64,000 nt of DNA from Candidatus Gastranaerophilales bacterium (GCA_900752845.1 CAADWU010000077.1:1-64000); one strand, 5' to 3'; shown: positions 32,191 to 41,794, counted from the first letter of the stretch. The notes: generated by a model from the sequence alone, not told the origin. Translations and numbers: made by a program.

Positions 32191-33630
32191 CTATTTGTTT
32201 ATCTTTTTAACCTTTTCTGTTGCAACTATTGAACTTGCAGGAATATCAATAGGAATTGATTTTAAAACCTTATTGGTTCCCAAATCAAATACGGTATACA
32301 ATGAAGCTTTTGTGTCGGTAATTAATGCAATATTTGTTCCTTCTATTTGGTAAATTTTTGTAGAAAATCCGTTTGTGTTCAAATAAATTGAGTCTGTAAT
32401 CATATCGGTTTTTGCATCAATAACCTGTATTGAATTATCTCCTGCTCCCAGAACATAAATTCTGTCGTGGAATGCAAGCATATCAACGGGTTTTTCGCAA
32501 ACTTCGGTTTCGCCGATAAGTCCTATTGTGTCGTAATCAATTATTGCAAGTCTGTTTTTTGTTCTGCTTGTCAAATATATTTTGTTGTTTGTATAAAGTA
32601 TTTTGGAAACGTTAGGAAACTTACCGATTTCTTTCAGCAGGTAATTGTTGTCAAGCTCAATTGCCCATATCTCCCTTGTTTTTTTATCGTAATAGAATAG
32701 TTTAGAGCCGTCTTCGCTTAACGTAAGTTTTTCGCACATTCCGCTAATTCTGATTTGTTTTGTCAATGTCATAGTTTCGAGATTAACCATGTAAATGCTG
32801 GAGTCTTCCGAACTTGATACATAAGCTATTCTCTTGTTTTTGTCTATTAAGATTTCATCAGGCTGTGTTTTTGTATAAATCTGTTTAATTACCTGATCAT
32901 CAGCAAGTGAAATAACATCAATCGAAGGTTTGCCGTAAGACGTTACGAGAAGAAAATCTTCATAAGCCTTCAAAGAAATAGGTATATTATTTTGCGCTAA
33001 TGCATATTCAGGGGTTTTTGCGCCTACGTTCAAGACCTGAATGTTTTTGGAGTAAGGTGATGAAACGTAAAAATTTTTATTCTTTAATTGAGGAATTTGA
33101 GATAATGTTTTTAAAGTTGAGCCTGATATTTTTTCAACCTTAGGTGTAACGTTTTCAACCCTTATCCCGGGATCGTTAACTGTTTTAATCTCAAGATTTC
33201 CGATTATACCGTTAAGATTTTCAGGTATAATTAAACCTTTAGGCACTAACATATCTTGAGGCAGAAGCCCTGAACGAAGCTCTACAGGAGGATTTGCCAT
33301 TTTGTAAACAGTTTTGTTGCCTTGTGTGTCTGTTAAAACTTTTAGTAGTACAAAGTCATTATTAAAGATAACAACGTTAGGTTTTGCTGCTAAAGTCTTG
33401 TTTGCAGGATAAGTTGTTTTTATTTCCAGCTTGTCTGTATCGACAATTCTTGCCGGAAACAACGGAAGGTAAAGAGTGTTATCAGGCAGTATGATAACTC
33501 CGTCAAATCTGAAATTTGTCTTAGGGAAATCTTTGCTTACAAAATTTCTTACGTTATCGGGAATTTGAGCTGAAAACACAGGTGTTGACAGCGAAAGCAT
33601 TATTCCCAAACAAATTAATGATTTACGCAT
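32191..33630 (-). CDS. Secreted YncE-like beta-propeller protein
   Basis: A 479-residue protein with signal peptide MRKSLICLGIMLSLSTPVFS. The N-terminal 170 residues are a separate domain (FDGVIILPDNTLYLPLFPARI...). From about 200 on, repeats of the type 'I.V..L..D.VI..I.T...PD.I..D......VSS' follow, the YVTN/YncE seven-bladed propeller. It probably acts in the periplasm or envelope as a binding scaffold. It overlaps dnaJ by eight bases at its start, an unusual partner for a chaperone gene. Confidence 0.8.
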   Translation of the reverse strand: MRKSLICLGIMLSLSTPVFSAQIPDNVRNFVSKDFPKTNFRFDGVIILPDNTLYLPLFPARIVDTDKLEIKTTYPANKTLAAKPNVVIFNNDFVLLKVLTDTQGNKTVYKMANPPVELRSGLLPQDMLVPKGLIIPENLNGIIGNLEIKTVNDPGIRVENVTPKVEKISGSTLKTLSQIPQLKNKNFYVSSPYSKNIQVLNVGAKTPEYALAQNNIPISLKAYEDFLLVTSYGKPSIDVISLADDQVIKQIYTKTQPDEILIDKNKRIAYVSSSEDSSIYMVNLETMTLTKQIRISGMCEKLTLSEDGSKLFYYDKKTREIWAIELDNNYLLKEIGKFPNVSKILYTNNKIYLTSRTKNRLAIIDYDTIGLIGETEVCEKPVDMLAFHDRIYVLGAGDNSIQVIDAKTDMITDSIYLNTNGFSTKIYQIEGTNIALITDTKASLYTVFDLGTNKVLKSIPIDIPASSIVATEKVKKINK

Positions 33631-34762
33631 TATTAAATACTCCCTTAACTTTATCCATTATTGATGATTGATGAGCTTTTTCTCTTTTATTATTTTGAAT
33701 TTCGTATAACCTTTTGTAAAGGTTTCTTTCTTCATCAGAAAGTTTTACAGGTGTTTTAACTGAAACGACAACAATATGATCGCCTCTTTGAGAAGGTCTT
33801 GAAATATACGGAACACCTGCATTTTTAATTTTTATGGAATTTCCGCTTTGCACACCTGCCTGTACGGTAATTTTTTGTTCGCCGTCAAGAGTTTTAACAA
33901 CGACTTCATCTCCTAAAGCAGCCTGTGCAGGAGAAATATCAAGTCTTGAATAAACATCGTTTCCGTCACGTTTAAAGTAGTCAGACGGTTTTACATGCAG
34001 CACCACGAACAAATCGCCTGCACGTCCGCCGTTTGTACCTGCATCGCCTTCACCTGATACACGAATTTTAGACATATTATCAACGCCTGCCGGAATTTTA
34101 ATACTAATTTTCTTTTCTTTTTCAATTTTTCCATTACCTTTGCAGGATTTACAAGGATTTGAAATCTTTTTGCCTTTACCATGGCAGTCAGGGCAGGTAA
34201 CAATTTGAGCAAAAGAACCCAGAGGAGTTCTTGTGACTTGCTGAACCTGACCTGAACCGTGACAAGTCGGACAGGTTACGGGTTGTGAACCCTTTTCAGC
34301 GCCTGTACCGCCGCAAGACGGGCAGTGTTCGAGGTGGTCAAATTTAATTTCTTTATCACATCCGAAAACAGCCTGTTCAAAGTCGATTTCAATATCAAGT
34401 CTTAAATCATCGCCTTCAATCGGTGCATTAGGATCAGGTCTTCCGCCAAATCCAAATCCGCCCATTCCGCCGAAGAATGAGTTGAATATATCGTTCAAAT
34501 CGCCAAAACCGCCTGCAAACGGACCGCCTGTGTCAAATCCTGCGTTTTGAAGTCCGTCTTCGCCGTAACGGTCGTATGTTGCACGTTTATTATCATCCAT
34601 TAAGGTTTCGTAAGCTTTTCCGAGCTCTTTGAATTTCTCCTCAGCATCGGGAGCTTTGTTTACATCGGGGTGTAATGTTCTTGCTTTTTTTCTGAAAGCT
34701 GCTTTTATCTCTTCCTTGCTTGCTTCTTTTGAAACTTCAAGTATTTCATAGTAATCACTCAT
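33623..34762 (-). CDS. dnaJ: Chaperone DnaJ
   Basis: A 379-residue type I Hsp40. The J domain (about 3-68) has HPDVNKAPDAEEKFKEL with the HPD motif, followed by a Gly/Phe-rich region. The zinc domain has four repeats, CPSCGGTG, CPTCHGSG, CPDCHGKG and CKSCKGNG, and the C-terminal substrate domains follow. It delivers substrates to DnaK and stimulates its ATPase. It follows grpE by 50 bp. dnaK is not in the window. Confidence 0.97.
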   Translation of the reverse strand: MSDYYEILEVSKEASKEEIKAAFRKKARTLHPDVNKAPDAEEKFKELGKAYETLMDDNKRATYDRYGEDGLQNAGFDTGGPFAGGFGDLNDIFNSFFGGMGGFGFGGRPDPNAPIEGDDLRLDIEIDFEQAVFGCDKEIKFDHLEHCPSCGGTGAEKGSQPVTCPTCHGSGQVQQVTRTPLGSFAQIVTCPDCHGKGKKISNPCKSCKGNGKIEKEKKISIKIPAGVDNMSKIRVSGEGDAGTNGGRAGDLFVVLHVKPSDYFKRDGNDVYSRLDISPAQAALGDEVVVKTLDGEQKITVQAGVQSGNSIKIKNAGVPYISRPSQRGDHIVVVSVKTPVKLSDEERNLYKRLYEIQNNKREKAHQSSIMDKVKGVFNNA

Positions 34763-34812
34763 TTATATTAATTCTTCCCTATTCTTTGCATACTAAAATG
34801 CAGCAGCCGAAA

Positions 34813-35379
34813 TTATTCAGCTGTTGCAACGTTTACGAGTGCTGGTCTTAAAACCTTTTCACCCATTTTATATCCCTTTTGTAATTCATTTATAATTGTA
34901 TGTTCCGGATGCTCAGATGTCGGTGTTTGCATAACCGCATCGTGATAATTCGGGTCAAACTCTTTTCCTTCGGTATCAATCGGTTCCAACCCGAGTTTTG
35001 ATAGTACATCCAAAACCTGTTTATGAACAAGATTAAAGCTGTCTTTTACAGTCTGGCAATCTTCAACGTTTTCAAGAGCTTTTTCGCCACGTTCGAAGTT
35101 GTCCAGAACTTCAATCATTTTTTTTAATGCGTTTTCAGCACCGTATTTCAATAGTTCTTCTCTTTCGTGAGCCTGTCTTTTGCGGTAATTATCAAAATCA
35201 GCGGCAAGTCTTAAATACTGCTGATTTAGTGTGTCATATTTTTCCTGAAGTTCATTGTTTTGTTCTTTATTTTCTTCAGCAGGTTTTTGTTCTTCCTGTG
35301 ACTGATTTTCAGGATTTATATTTTCGTCTAAATTGTCCGGATTTTTAAACGGATTGTTATTATGATGTTTATGTGACAT
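34813..35379 (-). CDS. grpE: Nucleotide exchange factor GrpE
   Basis: A 188-residue protein. The first 45 residues are acidic, Gln/Asn-rich and disordered, then a long coiled-coil helix (LNQQYLRLAADFDNYRKRQAHE, about 52-73, is the family core). The C-terminal beta domain has LGLEPIDTEGKEFDPNYHDAV and GYKMGEKVLRPALVNVA. It releases ADP from DnaK. It heads the grpE-dnaJ-propeller-methyltransferase run. No CIRCE element was recognised upstream. Confidence 0.96.
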   Translation of the reverse strand: MSHKHHNNNPFKNPDNLDENINPENQSQEEQKPAEENKEQNNELQEKYDTLNQQYLRLAADFDNYRKRQAHEREELLKYGAENALKKMIEVLDNFERGEKALENVEDCQTVKDSFNLVHKQVLDVLSKLGLEPIDTEGKEFDPNYHDAVMQTPTSEHPEHTIINELQKGYKMGEKVLRPALVNVATAE

Positions 35380-35454
35380 TTTCTCTACCTCTTAATAATA
35401 TTATTATAATTTATCAAGATTAATTAACAAGAAAAATTTATTATTTTTTAATAA

Positions 35455-36117
35455 TTACGAATATAACTGACAGTCATAATAGTATTTCATAATCGAATTT
35501 GTTAATTGTGCCCCGTTATGAACATAGCAGGGATTATGAAGAACTTCTAATATACCGTCTTCTGCATCAAAAAGCTTTTCATCGTCTTCTTCTGACAATT
35601 CAATATTTTCATCATTTGCATACAAGTCAAATTTTTCTGTCAAACCTGTTCCAACAAGCAAATCGAGTTCGCCTGATGTTCCATCTAAAAAGTAATCGAA
35701 AGGTTCATTGTAAAACATTCCATGTTTAGCTTCATTCGTAAGGTGGTGGTCAGAATCAATTTTAAAATCTTTTTCTTTAAAATTTGCTATTCTGTTTGTT
35801 ATTTTGCTCATAAAATTCAATACAGGAATATTTTCAGCGACGGAAGGAATAATGTTTCCGTTTATTTTTGCCCTGCACATGCAAAACCCGTCAATATTTT
35901 TGGTTTCCATTTCTATGTTAAGATATTCGCTGTTTATCTTGTTTTCCAATACAGGATATTTTGATGTTAATTTTTTATATTCGGATAAATCCTTATTTCC
36001 TTCATCTGTAAGCTGCATATTCAAAGCTGTTCTTGTGCCTGTGTTGCTTTCGCTTCCTGTTAATGCTCTTGCATAACCTATATTTTTTATTCCGGTAAAA
36101 CTTACGGGGTTTATCAT
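35455..36117 (-). CDS. Uncharacterised protein with N-terminal SFTG motif
   Basis: A 220-residue protein not recognised. It opens with MINPVSFTGIKNIGYARAL. The remainder is acidic with a DSDHHLTNEAKHGMFYNEPFDYFLD stretch and Cys-containing ends, and there is no obvious membrane helix. The N-terminal V-S-F-x-G motif recurs in other proteins of this window (9061-10086, 40496-41794). AGGAGA is 10 bases before the ATG. A 177-bp gap holds the murA promoter. Confidence 0.55.
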   Translation of the reverse strand: MINPVSFTGIKNIGYARALTGSESNTGTRTALNMQLTDEGNKDLSEYKKLTSKYPVLENKINSEYLNIEMETKNIDGFCMCRAKINGNIIPSVAENIPVLNFMSKITNRIANFKEKDFKIDSDHHLTNEAKHGMFYNEPFDYFLDGTSGELDLLVGTGLTEKFDLYANDENIELSEEDDEKLFDAEDGILEVLHNPCYVHNGAQLTNSIMKYYYDCQLYS

Positions 36118-36220
36118 TATTAACTTTAATCTCCTTTTATGATTTTAATAAAAACCAAACAAAAAAATTTTTCATAATCTGGATATTTTTATGTTCAATT
36201 TCTTTACATTATTTAACTTA

Positions 36221-36249
36221 TTTACACCAATAAAATCTGATTGTATTAT
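36221..36249 (+). promoter_or_regulatory. Sigma-70-type promoter of murA
   Basis: TTTACA (36221-36226), 17-bp spacer, TATTAT (36244-36249). Predicted start near 36256, 39 bases before the TTG start codon. Confidence 0.6.
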
Positions 36250-36294
36250 GATTATGTAAGGTAAATATTATTTATTATTTGAAGGTAAAGAAAA

Positions 36295-37641
36295 TTGACT
36301 GAAAAATTTTATATAAAAGGCGGTACCCCTTTAAGAGGTGAGGTTTCAATAGGCGGGGCAAAAAATTCGGTTTTAAAATTAATGGCAGCCGCAATATTAG
36401 CTAAAGGTGAAACAAAGATTTATAATGTTCCTGATTTGACTGACGTTGAAATTATGTTAAACGTAATTGCTCAATTAGGTACAAAAACCAGCTATGATAA
36501 AGCAGGGAAATATGTAACTATTGATGCTACAGATATTTCAAGCATTACTGCAAAATATGAATTAGTAAGCAAAATGAGAGCTTCATTCATAGTGCTGGGT
36601 GCATTGGTTTCTAGATGTAAAGAAGCAATAGTCGCTTTACCTGGCGGATGCGCAATCGGTGAAAGACGTGTTGATTTTCATATTAAAGGTTTGGAAGCAC
36701 TTGGTGCAAAAATTAAGATTGAAAACGGATACGTTCATGCAAAGGCATCAAAACTTACAGGTGCTGATATTTACCTTGATATCCCGTCAGTCGGTGCAAC
36801 AGAAAACTTAATGCTTGCATCAGTTCTTGCAGAAGGCTCTACAAGAATTCAGAATGCGGCTCAGGAACCTGAAATTGTTGATTTGGCAAATTTCTTGAAC
36901 AGTATGGGGGCTGATGTTAACGGTGCAGGTACATCAGAAATCGTTATTAACGGTGTGAAACACGAACAGCTTCATTCAATTGAATATACAACAATTCCTG
37001 ACAGAATTGAGGCAGGTACATTCATGTCTGCAATTATCGCTACACGTGGTAAAGCAATTATAAAAGATGTTTTCCCTGCTCATTTAACTTTCTTTACCGA
37101 TAAACTTTTGAAAATGGGTGCAAATATTAAACTTATTGAACCTAATTCATTGGAAGTTTCTTGTAAAAATAAACTAAATTCAATAAACTTTGTAACCCAG
37201 CCTTATCCGGGATTTCCTACTGATTTGCAGTCTATGGCAATGACACTTTTGACAACTGCTAACGGAGTTGGGATTATCACTGAAAGTTTATATGAAAACA
37301 GATTTATGCAAGTTCCTGAATTGCGCCGTATGGGTGCTGATATTCATCAGGACAGAAACCACGCTATTATTAAAGGCGTTAAAAAGCTTACAGGTGCAAC
37401 TCTGGCAGCAAGCGATTTGCGTGCGGGGGCATCTCTGGTTGTTGCAGCTTTAATGGCTGACGGCAATTCTACCATTGAAAATCTACATCATATAGATAGA
37501 GGATACGAAAATTTTGAAAGTAAGCTAAGATTATTAGGAGGCAAAATAGAACGTAAAGATGATGCTGTAATCTCTGAAGTTTCTAACGTTGACCTGAAAA
37601 CAAACCTAACGGAGGGCTTACGTAATGAATCCTACCTATAA
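36295..37641 (+). CDS. murA: UDP-N-acetylglucosamine 1-carboxyvinyltransferase
   Basis: A 448-residue EPSP-synthase-fold enzyme for the first committed step of peptidoglycan synthesis, transferring enolpyruvate from PEP to UDP-GlcNAc. GAKNSVLKLMAAAILA and the catalytic loop LPGGCAIG with Cys119 (fosfomycin target form) are present, as are PDRIEAGTF and RAGASLVVAALMA. The start codon is TTG with GAAGGT upstream. Full length. The last 17 bases overlap the next gene. Confidence 0.96.
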   Translation: MTEKFYIKGGTPLRGEVSIGGAKNSVLKLMAAAILAKGETKIYNVPDLTDVEIMLNVIAQLGTKTSYDKAGKYVTIDATDISSITAKYELVSKMRASFIVLGALVSRCKEAIVALPGGCAIGERRVDFHIKGLEALGAKIKIENGYVHAKASKLTGADIYLDIPSVGATENLMLASVLAEGSTRIQNAAQEPEIVDLANFLNSMGADVNGAGTSEIVINGVKHEQLHSIEYTTIPDRIEAGTFMSAIIATRGKAIIKDVFPAHLTFFTDKLLKMGANIKLIEPNSLEVSCKNKLNSINFVTQPYPGFPTDLQSMAMTLLTTANGVGIITESLYENRFMQVPELRRMGADIHQDRNHAIIKGVKKLTGATLAASDLRAGASLVVAALMADGNSTIENLHHIDRGYENFESKLRLLGGKIERKDDAVISEVSNVDLKTNLTEGLRNESYL

Positions 37642-37969
37642 ACGCTGGTATGATCATGATCCACTTTTATTAGAAGTTATTGAGCTTTTAAAGAATTATC
37701 AAACTGAATTGAGAGCTCAGGCTGAAATATTTTTGCAAAAGATTGAAGAAAAAGTTTCTAAAGAAACTATTGACCAGTTTTATGCAATGGTTAAGCCTGT
37801 AAATGCAAATAACCGTTGGTATGATAAAGATCCTGTTATTTCAAAAACTGTTGAAATTTTAAGGATTGTACCTCCTGAAGCTCAAAAAATATGTGCCCAA
37901 AACTTTATAAGAACCTTAAAAGAAATGGGTATAGAATACGAAAGTCCTAATAAAACAGATGTACAATAA
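37625..37969 (+). CDS. RWYD-repeat protein of unknown function
   Basis: A 114-residue protein made of two similar halves. The first is KRWYDHDPLLLEVIELLKNY... with AEIFLQKI, and the second is NRWYDKDPVISKTVEILRIV... with AQNFIRTL. Each is one helical repeat of about 35 residues starting with RWYDxDP. It overlaps the murA end by 17 bases with GGAGG before its ATG, so it is translationally coupled. Similar short proteins exist in cyanobacteria and clostridia from memory, without known function. A strong terminator follows. Confidence 0.65.
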   Translation: MNPTYKRWYDHDPLLLEVIELLKNYQTELRAQAEIFLQKIEEKVSKETIDQFYAMVKPVNANNRWYDKDPVISKTVEILRIVPPEAQKICAQNFIRTLKEMGIEYESPNKTDVQ

Positions 37970-37974
37970 TAAAA

Positions 37975-38000
37975 AAAGCTCCTTATAAAGGAGCTTTTTT
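37975..38000. terminator. Terminator after the murA operon
   Basis: AAAGCTCCTT/AAGGAGCTTT stem with an ATA loop and T-run, six bases past the stop. With its A-run on the left it may also serve the convergent proBA operon. Confidence 0.9.
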
Positions 38001-39250
38001 TATTGAATATCTTTGTGATGAAATTGTTTTTCTCCTGAAGCATAATCGCCTACAATCTGACCGTTTCCTATAAGTTTATATTTATAGATTGTTAAACCTT
38101 CAAGTCCGACGGGACCTCTTGCATGTGTTTTATTTGTAGAGATGCCTACTTCAGCGCCGAAGCCGTAGCGGAAACCATCGGCAAATCTTGTTGAAGCATT
38201 GAAATACACACCTGCTGAATCCACTTTGTTCATAAACTTTTCAGCATTTTCTATATTTTTTGTGATTATGCTGTCAGTATGGCCTGAACCGTATGTATTG
38301 ATATGTTCGATTGCTTCGTCAATATTTTTTACGGTCTTAAAGGCAAGAATTTTATCTCCGTATTCATGCGACCAGCTTTCGGGATTGTCTATAAGCTGAA
38401 TCTCAGATAATTGCAATGCTGCAAGAAGATTATCTTTTTTAGGGAAGTTTTCATGGATTAAAAGAGTTTCAACCGCATTGCAAGCACTCGGATATTGTGT
38501 TTTTGCATCGGTAACAATTTTTATTGCCATATCAATATCGGCTGTTTCATCGACAAATATATGACAAATTCCGTCGGCGTGACCCAGAACGGGGATTTTT
38601 GTGTTTTCTTTTATAAATTTAACAAGGCTGTTTCCCCCTCTTGGTATAATCAGGTTTATATATTTGTCGCATTTAAGCATTTCAGCCACGTCATCACGTG
38701 AAAATACCTGCTGAATAACATTTTTCGGGAAACCTGTAACTTTATCAAGTGCATTATTTATAATAGAAAGAATTGTTTTGTTTGTATTTATACTTTCTTT
38801 TCCGCCTTTTAAAATAACTGCGTTAGCAGATTTTATTGCAAGAGATGAAATCTGTGCAATTACATCAGGTCTTGCCTCAAAGATTATGCCTAAAACTCCG
38901 ATAGGGCAAGATATTTTGTATAATGTTAAATCAGTGTCGAGTTCTCTTACAAGGAGTTTTTTGCCTATAGGGTCTTCAAGTGAAGCAATATCACGAATAC
39001 CTTGAAGCATATCACGCATTTTGTTTTCATCAAGTTTTAAACGGTTAAATGTTGATTTTGTAATTTCTCCGCTTTTAACAAGTTCTTCTGCTGATTTTAA
39101 ATCTTCTTTGTTAGCTTCAAAAACTTTTTCTTTATCAGCTTCAATAGCATCTGCAATTTTTAATAAAGCCTGATTTTTAAGTTCTGTTGAAAGGTCTGCA
39201 ATTTTAAGAGAAGCTTCTTTAGCATCTTTTGCAATTTTTTCAAAATTCAT
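38000..39250 (-). CDS. proA: Gamma-glutamyl phosphate reductase
   Basis: A 416-residue aldehyde-dehydrogenase-fold enzyme, the second step of proline synthesis. CPIGVLGIIFEARPDVIAQ, LKGGKESINTN, IPRGGNSLVKFI, the catalytic Cys in YPSACNAVETLL, and the C-terminal RFADGFRYGFGAEVGIST are visible. Full length. It follows proB by nine bases in one operon. The stop is at the shared terminator. Confidence 0.96.
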   Translation of the reverse strand: MNFEKIAKDAKEASLKIADLSTELKNQALLKIADAIEADKEKVFEANKEDLKSAEELVKSGEITKSTFNRLKLDENKMRDMLQGIRDIASLEDPIGKKLLVRELDTDLTLYKISCPIGVLGIIFEARPDVIAQISSLAIKSANAVILKGGKESINTNKTILSIINNALDKVTGFPKNVIQQVFSRDDVAEMLKCDKYINLIIPRGGNSLVKFIKENTKIPVLGHADGICHIFVDETADIDMAIKIVTDAKTQYPSACNAVETLLIHENFPKKDNLLAALQLSEIQLIDNPESWSHEYGDKILAFKTVKNIDEAIEHINTYGSGHTDSIITKNIENAEKFMNKVDSAGVYFNASTRFADGFRYGFGAEVGISTNKTHARGPVGLEGLTIYKYKLIGNGQIVGDYASGEKQFHHKDIQ

Positions 39251-39259
39251 TTTTTCTCC

Positions 39260-40399
39260 TTAAAGTATAGTGATATTATCACGTGTAATTATGGCATCAT
39301 AGTTTTTGAAACCGAGAATTTCCATAATATTATCAGAGTGGCAGCCTATTACTTTTCTGCAAGAGTCGGAGCTGTAATTTACAATACCACGTGCAAATTC
39401 ATTATAGTCTTCATCAAGGATAGATACAACGTCACCCTTGTTAAATTCGTTAATTACATCGCAAACACCTATTGGAAGCAAACTTTTTTGCGCCAGTAGA
39501 GCTTTTTTTGCTCCGCTGTTAACAACAATCTGACCGATAATATTTGTGGCATAACCTATCCAGCGTTTTTTATCAGGCATTCCTTCTCTTTGAGGAAGAA
39601 ACATTGTTCCGATTTCATCGCCTTCAAATATTTTTTTGATTACGTATGGAATTTTACCGTTTGCGATTAGAACTTTGCCGCCAAATCTTGTAACCATTCT
39701 TGCGGCTTTCAATTTAGTACGCATTCCTCCCCTGCCGCCGTCGGAGGCATCGGTTCCCAGTGCAAGAATGTCATCTGTTACTTCGTCAACTTTTCTTATT
39801 ATTTTTGCATCAGGATTTGTCTTAGGATTTTCATTATATAGTCCTTCAACATCTGAAAGAATTACCAGCAAATCTGCATCAAGTTCGGAAGCTACAAGTG
39901 CTGAAAGTTTGTCGTTGTCGGTAAAACAAACCTGCATATGTTCAAATTGCGGGTGAACTTCGACTGTTGAAACAGTGTCATTCTGGTTGATTATAGGTAT
40001 AACACCCAGTTCCAGAAGTTTGTTTAAAGTTGTTCTCAAACTTAAATATCTTTGTCTGACAGAAAAGTCATCTTCTGTTAAAAGTATTTGAGAAGCAATA
40101 AGACCGTAAGTGTCAAATCCTGTTTCATAAATTGACATTAATTTACCCTGACCTATAGCTGCACAGGCTTGTTTGAGAGCAACTCCGTCAGTGCTTTCTA
40201 TACCCAGACGTTTTTTACCTAATCCGACTGCGCCTGATGTGATTACAATGACTTCTTTTCCCTGCCTTGCAAGATGCGACAAGTCTTCAATAAATGAAAA
40301 AATTCTTGGCAAAGAAACATATCCGTCATCGCCTCTTAATATATTTGTTCCAAACTTAAAAACTATACGTTTTGCGTTTATAAATTCTTTTCTGTCCAT
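39260..40399 (-). CDS. proB: Glutamate 5-kinase
   Basis: A 379-residue enzyme with an amino-acid kinase domain (VFKFGTNILRGDDG, VITSGAVGLGKKRLG, SDVEGLYNENPKTNPDA, GRGGMRTKLKAARM) and a C-terminal PUA domain from about residue 280. It makes gamma-glutamyl phosphate, the feedback-controlled first step of proline synthesis. TATAAT lies six bases before the ATG without a Shine-Dalgarno, so proB appears leaderless while proA (ATG 39250) has AAGGAG. Confidence 0.96.
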   Translation of the reverse strand: MDRKEFINAKRIVFKFGTNILRGDDGYVSLPRIFSFIEDLSHLARQGKEVIVITSGAVGLGKKRLGIESTDGVALKQACAAIGQGKLMSIYETGFDTYGLIASQILLTEDDFSVRQRYLSLRTTLNKLLELGVIPIINQNDTVSTVEVHPQFEHMQVCFTDNDKLSALVASELDADLLVILSDVEGLYNENPKTNPDAKIIRKVDEVTDDILALGTDASDGGRGGMRTKLKAARMVTRFGGKVLIANGKIPYVIKKIFEGDEIGTMFLPQREGMPDKKRWIGYATNIIGQIVVNSGAKKALLAQKSLLPIGVCDVINEFNKGDVVSILDEDYNEFARGIVNYSSDSCRKVIGCHSDNIMEILGFKNYDAIITRDNITIL

Positions 40400-40405
40400 A
40401 GTTTA

Positions 40406-40411
40406 ATTATA
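40406..40411 (-). promoter_or_regulatory. -10 box of proB, leaderless
   Basis: A consensus TATAAT (40411-40406) ends six bases before ATG 40399. Confidence 0.55.
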
Positions 40412-40495
40412 TTACAAACATTTTTTCTTAATCAGCAATTTTTATTTTGTTTATGTTTTTATATAAACATAAATAGTAGAAGGTTTATGGTTTTT

Positions 40496-41794
40496 ATGTC
40501 TATTTCACCGGTTCAGTTAAGCCAGATTAAAAATATAAATTTCGGTAATAATCAAACCGAAAGTTTGCCTGTTAAAATTAATGACAACGGGTTTTCGCAA
40601 GATACAATTGAAATTAACGGTGAAAAGAAAGGGCTTTCAAAAAATGCTAAATGGGGAATAGGCATAGGCGCTGCTGCTATTATAACTGCTGCTGCCCTGC
40701 TTATTAGAGGCAAAACAAAAGCAGCTCAGGAAGAAATTTTTAAACTAGCCGAACATATTGATTTTAGCCCAGCAAAAACAGTTGAAGAAGCTCGTAATTT
40801 TGCAAGAACTCATTTGGGAATTAAAAATTACCATGAAGAAATGCCGCTTGAAGTAATGAACTGGGTAAACGAAGGGCTGGTAAACATAAATAATGTCACA
40901 AAAGGTAAAGCCAAAATGTTTGACACCATCGGATACGTTTCGATTGATGGTAAGGAAGAAGCATTAGCATGTGCAATATCAGCAAAAGACGGCGGTGAAT
41001 TTGGTGCAATCTTTAATATTAATAAAACTGTGTTTGAAAACATGAGTGAACATATTAACACAATGCTTAAACAAGCTTTAGACCGTAAAATTATGTTCAA
41101 GAACAAAGAAGGAAAACTGGATTTATATAATTTTTATAAAAATGATGAAGCCTCTGCTGATTTGCTAAAAGGATTAAATGAATTTTTAGAAAAACCTGAT
41201 AAATTCTCTTTAATAGATAAAATAAAATTATACGAAGATTTTGCATCTTTAGCTTATGCAAAAGATGCTTTCTATGAAGCACCAATGTCTAAGCTGAAAC
41301 AGCTTATGAAAAATGAGGGAATACAAGAAACTTTACTGGCTCATTCTAAACTCCCTGATTTAAAGCAGATTGAAAAGCTGACTACTAAACAGCAGCGTAA
41401 TGTGCTTGTAGATTTGACAAATACCTGTCTTTTGTCGGGTGACAAACTTCATTTAGCTTACCCTAAAGGTGACAAATTTAGAACTATTTACCACGAAATG
41501 GGACATTTACAGCATCAAAATTCTACAGGCTATGATTTGTATATGCAAATGGGTAAAACTGATGAATGTGAAAAGCGGTTTGGTAAAGTTACTGATATAA
41601 CAAATGATTTTGTAAACAGTAAAGAAAAACAACAAATTGCAAATAGAGTATCAAATTATGCATCGGAATCTCCGCTTGAATTTGTTGCAGAAGTTTACAG
41701 AAAGTTAATCAACATAGCAATAAACGGGGGAGAAAAAGTCCCTGAAGATGTAATGGCTTTATACTCACAATATAAAGGTCCTGTTATTAATTAA
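40496..41794 (+). CDS. Zincin-like putative metalloprotease with N-terminal FG motif
   Basis: A protein of about 432 residues. The start is either ATG 40487 or 40496; 40496 is chosen because MSISPVQ...KNINFGN matches the F-x-G openings seen elsewhere, though GAAGG fits 40487 better. A membrane helix follows (WGIGIGAAAIITAAALLIRG, about 52-71). At the C-terminus, HEMGH (about 333-337) and a downstream ESPLEFVAEVYRKLI give the HExxH...E gluzincin pattern, like LF/Mlc-type peptidases. The middle is helical. It may be a surface or injected protease; function is unproven. It overlaps the XRE gene by eight bases. Confidence 0.65.
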   Translation: MSISPVQLSQIKNINFGNNQTESLPVKINDNGFSQDTIEINGEKKGLSKNAKWGIGIGAAAIITAAALLIRGKTKAAQEEIFKLAEHIDFSPAKTVEEARNFARTHLGIKNYHEEMPLEVMNWVNEGLVNINNVTKGKAKMFDTIGYVSIDGKEEALACAISAKDGGEFGAIFNINKTVFENMSEHINTMLKQALDRKIMFKNKEGKLDLYNFYKNDEASADLLKGLNEFLEKPDKFSLIDKIKLYEDFASLAYAKDAFYEAPMSKLKQLMKNEGIQETLLAHSKLPDLKQIEKLTTKQQRNVLVDLTNTCLLSGDKLHLAYPKGDKFRTIYHEMGHLQHQNSTGYDLYMQMGKTDECEKRFGKVTDITNDFVNSKEKQQIANRVSNYASESPLEFVAEVYRKLINIAINGGEKVPEDVMALYSQYKGPVIN

